NCBI GenBank assembly: GCA_949752745.1
Contig: OX457031.1
Span: 54,426,803-54,490,802, forward strand
Direction of reading: 5' to 3'
Length of the DNA: 64,000 bases
From: Protula sp. h YS-2021
Taxonomy: Eukaryota > Annelida > Polychaeta > Sabellida > Serpulidae
The notes beneath the pieces were generated by a model. It ran no database searches. It was not told where the DNA came from and was given only the letters and a program-made list of their open reading frames with translations. The position numbers and the translations under genes were made by a program. Below are positions 61,500 through 64,000 of this stretch, in pieces (positions within the stretch are counted from its first letter, which is position 1; each line of letters opens with the position of its first letter).

Positions 61500-62423
61500 G
61501 ACAATCCTTACTGCTCCCTTGCGCTATTGACTCATTAATTAATTTTCTACACCTGGAGGCGTATCATGCCAACAAACATGTACAAAAATTGCTTTATATG
61601 GGCATATCCGAAACATCCAGTATTCTGAAAGTAGGAGACATCTGATTACCCATCATTCCTTTTTTATGCGCGGAACAAACAAGATGTATTTTTTGTGAAA
61701 TATTTTTCAGCATTTTCTCTTTACACGTCCACGATAGACGGTGCCTATTTGGTTTTTTGGATATTTTTGCTCATGTGTAACAGGTTTTTATGTTACGACG
61801 AGAGTTTTAAGGCGTTTTGAATGCAGAAGCCAAATGGCGCCAGGAATCATAGTGCTGGCCTCGAGGAAACAAACTCGGTCTTTGTCACCGTAACATCTTT
61901 CTTGGTTTTCTCCACCGGCAAGCAGATTTATTCGTACCTGGAGACGACCGAAGCTGTAGGTATGTGACCGTCCGTCTGGTCGTTAGCGTCAGATAGGTGT
62001 GAAAGAGACACAGAGACGGACCATTGGCTTGCCAGTGCTGCTGAGTCTCAATTAACAGAGCGAGGATCGAGTTTATACATTTCTAGCTAGATTCACGAGG
62101 TTACAACCACATCCTCTGCCCCCTGGAGGCTTGTTGGGGCTTCCAGTGGCACTACCCTCCTGAATAGAGGCACCGCTCTGGGGGCAGAGAGCCAAGTGGC
62201 TCCTCCCACTTCAGTGATATTGTTAGCAAGAGTGGGTATTCTCTTCGGGCTCTGTCACGTGGATTCACACTGGCACTACCCAAGTGGGTATTCCCCTTGT
62301 CGATAGCCCACCCGAGGTGTGCCTCTCCCCTATTCTCCCGTATGCAGGCACAGATAGGATAAGGGTGGTTAGGAGATCATCAAGTTTATTGCTGGAGTAC
62401 TCATCTCAGATTTCTGTTACAGG
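61500..62423 (+). other. Leader-like region before the second DIRS Gag gene
   Basis: No coding motif. By analogy with 51090-52049 this could be the 5' leader of the decayed DIRS element, ending in TTTCTGTTACAG at 62421, but I found no terminal repeat for it. Confidence 0.4.
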
Positions 62424-62519
62424 TATGCCGGAGACATCTATGTACCAGGCAGAGTGTGAGCACTGCTCTTTCGCAGGCAACCCCACTCCCTCTGTGATAA
62501 GTGTAGAGCCTCCGAAGGG

Positions 62520-62612
<93 letters not shown>

Positions 62613-64000
62613 AAGAGCATGGTACCTACCCCGAGTCTGAGTATCTCACTGCGACAGAATGGAAGGCAATAGACAGAAACCGTTCAAAAAAACCAGAGAC
62701 GTAAAGAACTGAGGGAACAGCGCAGGCGGCAGTATGCTTTCTCAGAGCCCAAAGAGACACTTCTGGCCGAGTCATCTCCAACGGCGACCTTTCAGGCCAC
62801 CAAGCACGGGGTTTTCTACACCAGGTAGGAGTAGGAGAAAGGCAAAACTGAACCCTTCTGAGTCGTCGGAAACAGTAGCGGAGTTGGATACAGAAGACAA
62901 AGAAGCCTTGAGGTATGCCTGGTTATCGCATCGATACCCCATCACCACGGGAACCACTCTCAAAAGTAAAGAGGTAGCTGTGAAAAGTATTAGTCGCAGC
63001 AGCTCCCCCATTTTGATCATGCACGAGGCAGAGTTAACCATCCCTCTGTCTCAAAACCTGAATTCACGTGGAGCCACACCGGCTAGCGCCGTTAAGAAGT
63101 CCGGCCAGAATGGGCAAAAGAGATGGCGGCTATGAAAACATTACAGGAGCGAACACAAGCCCTAACTGTCCACCAATTCCGTCTTCCGCCACACGAACCC
63201 GGGAATCACAAGCAATCGATAGGAATCCCTCCATCAGGGCACACCTCTTCACTGCATTCCCCGGATACGGATACACCTTCTAGAGCCAGTTCTTTGTTCC
63301 TAATTTCCCCGAGGGGTGAAATTTACTTCCAGCCAGCTGGTGAGGAGCAGAAATCACACGAAGAGGTCGAACCATCACACCTGGCTTCAGGGGAGGAAGA
63401 TGTTGGTCCCGAGGACGAAGAGTTCCAGGACGGGACGAAGAAGTGTTAACTCAACCCATTCGACTTCTGAATGGTCTGCGCTCTTCGAAGAAAGGGCAAC
63501 AGCACTGGTGAGAATCAGCGGTGGCAGGCACATGCTCTATCTGCACCCCATCTCCCCCTACCCTACCGTCCCAAGAGGCTGCAAGACCCCCACCATCGTC
63601 GGATTCATCAGGACTTCTGTCCCAGGACTTTCCGTTTAAAGACATGATTAAGAAAATAGCACGTTTTTTAGGGGTCAAGATGGGCAATCCTTCCGCTGAA
63701 AAGGCAAAAGCCCGAACAAAAGGCATTTTTAGCATTAACTACTTGTGCCGGAATTGCCAACACAGTAGCGGCAAGGCAAAGGGTTCAACGGATGCACTTG
63801 GGAGAAGGCAAGCTCATGTCACGCCTCCACCCCCCTCTAAACAGCTAGGGATTAGAGTAGCCACCTACAGATCGGAGGATAACATTGTTCCTATGGAACT
63901 GCTCGAGCAGCTCACGAAGAGAACTGTGTGGATGCCTGAAGTAAAGTCGGACTCGGATATAAACCCTCCTGGTAGCGAAAGATGCTAAAACCCTAAAAGG
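62424..64000 (+). pseudogene. Decayed DIRS-type Gag gene (runs off the window)
   Basis: ATG 62424 lies two bases after a splice acceptor, as in the intact DIRS. Recognisable pieces in changing frames: CEHCSF (Cys cluster), ATEWKAIDRNR near 62650, SSETVAELDTEDKEALRYAW near 62860, FPFKDMIKKIARFLGVKMGNPS near 63630, and LLEQLTKRTVWMPEVKSDSD near 63905. These follow the order of the intact Gag. A (TC)n expansion and several frameshifts break it. The match reaches about residue 560 of Gag when the window ends. Confidence 0.85.
62519..62609. repeat. (TC)n microsatellite inside the decayed Gag gene
   Basis: About 45 TC units with one interruption (CGC near 62529), between the first and second half of the Cys cluster. 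Confidence 0.97.

Noticed and set aside
62438..62620. Arg-Glu or Ser-Leu repeat frames
   Set aside because: Translation of the (TC)n array in a dead Gag gene.

Overview
This is eukaryotic, almost certainly animal, DNA: one host-type gene exon, very long intergenic stretches, several minisatellites, and at least three classes of large mobile element. I see no bacterial operons, rRNA genes or CRISPR arrays. The mix of a paraoxonase gene, a Polinton/Maverick, DIRS-type tyrosine-recombinase retroelements and a LINE suggests an aquatic invertebrate, possibly a mollusc. I cannot fix the species from sequence alone.

Region by region. 1-2.4 kb holds a 22-bp and a 42-bp minisatellite. 2385-3387 (minus) is the large 3' exon of a paraoxonase/arylesterase gene with its calcium-binding residues present. 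3.5-5.3 kb is AT-rich repeat and tandem arrays. 5780-10378 is a 4.6-kb foldback element made of two long, nearly identical inverted arms. It is bounded by a perfect 6-bp target duplication (CAGCAT) and sits inside a decayed LINE reverse-transcriptase gene that reads through on both sides (about 5580-5779 and 10385-11280). 11.3-23.3 kb holds repeats only.

23370-43827 is a complete Polinton (Maverick) of 20,458 bp, bounded by terminal inverted repeats and a perfect 6-bp target duplication (CATATT). Its left half reads rightward: Cys-rich protein, protein-primed DNA polymerase B, a PC4-like protein and two small proteins. Its right half reads leftward: integrase, packaging ATPase, small basic protein, penton-type minor capsid, core-type protein, major capsid and adenain-like protease. 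The two halves converge on paired poly(A) signals at 30.5 kb. The outer accessory genes include a RING protein (left) and a CARD-like protein beside a zinc-finger gene (right), the latter pair partly duplicated. Polymerase, protease, capsid, ATPase, integrase and small basic protein all carry stops, frameshifts or deletions, so this copy looks dead as an autonomous element.

43.8-50.9 kb holds minisatellites (including a 1.1-kb array of 16-bp units), a 238-bp MITE-like element and dispersed repeats shared with the left of the window. 50878-58906 is an apparently intact DIRS-type retrotransposon with inverted terminal repeats, an internal complementary region that matches the joined termini, and Gag, RT/RNase H and tyrosine recombinase genes. 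Its Gag and recombinase frames are one frame split by a single TAG in a CARYYA readthrough context, and the same site is a good splice donor. 59.3-61.5 kb is an inverted-repeat-bounded block with a Gag fragment and TA arrays. A decayed second DIRS Gag gene, broken by a (TC)n expansion, runs off the right end of the window.
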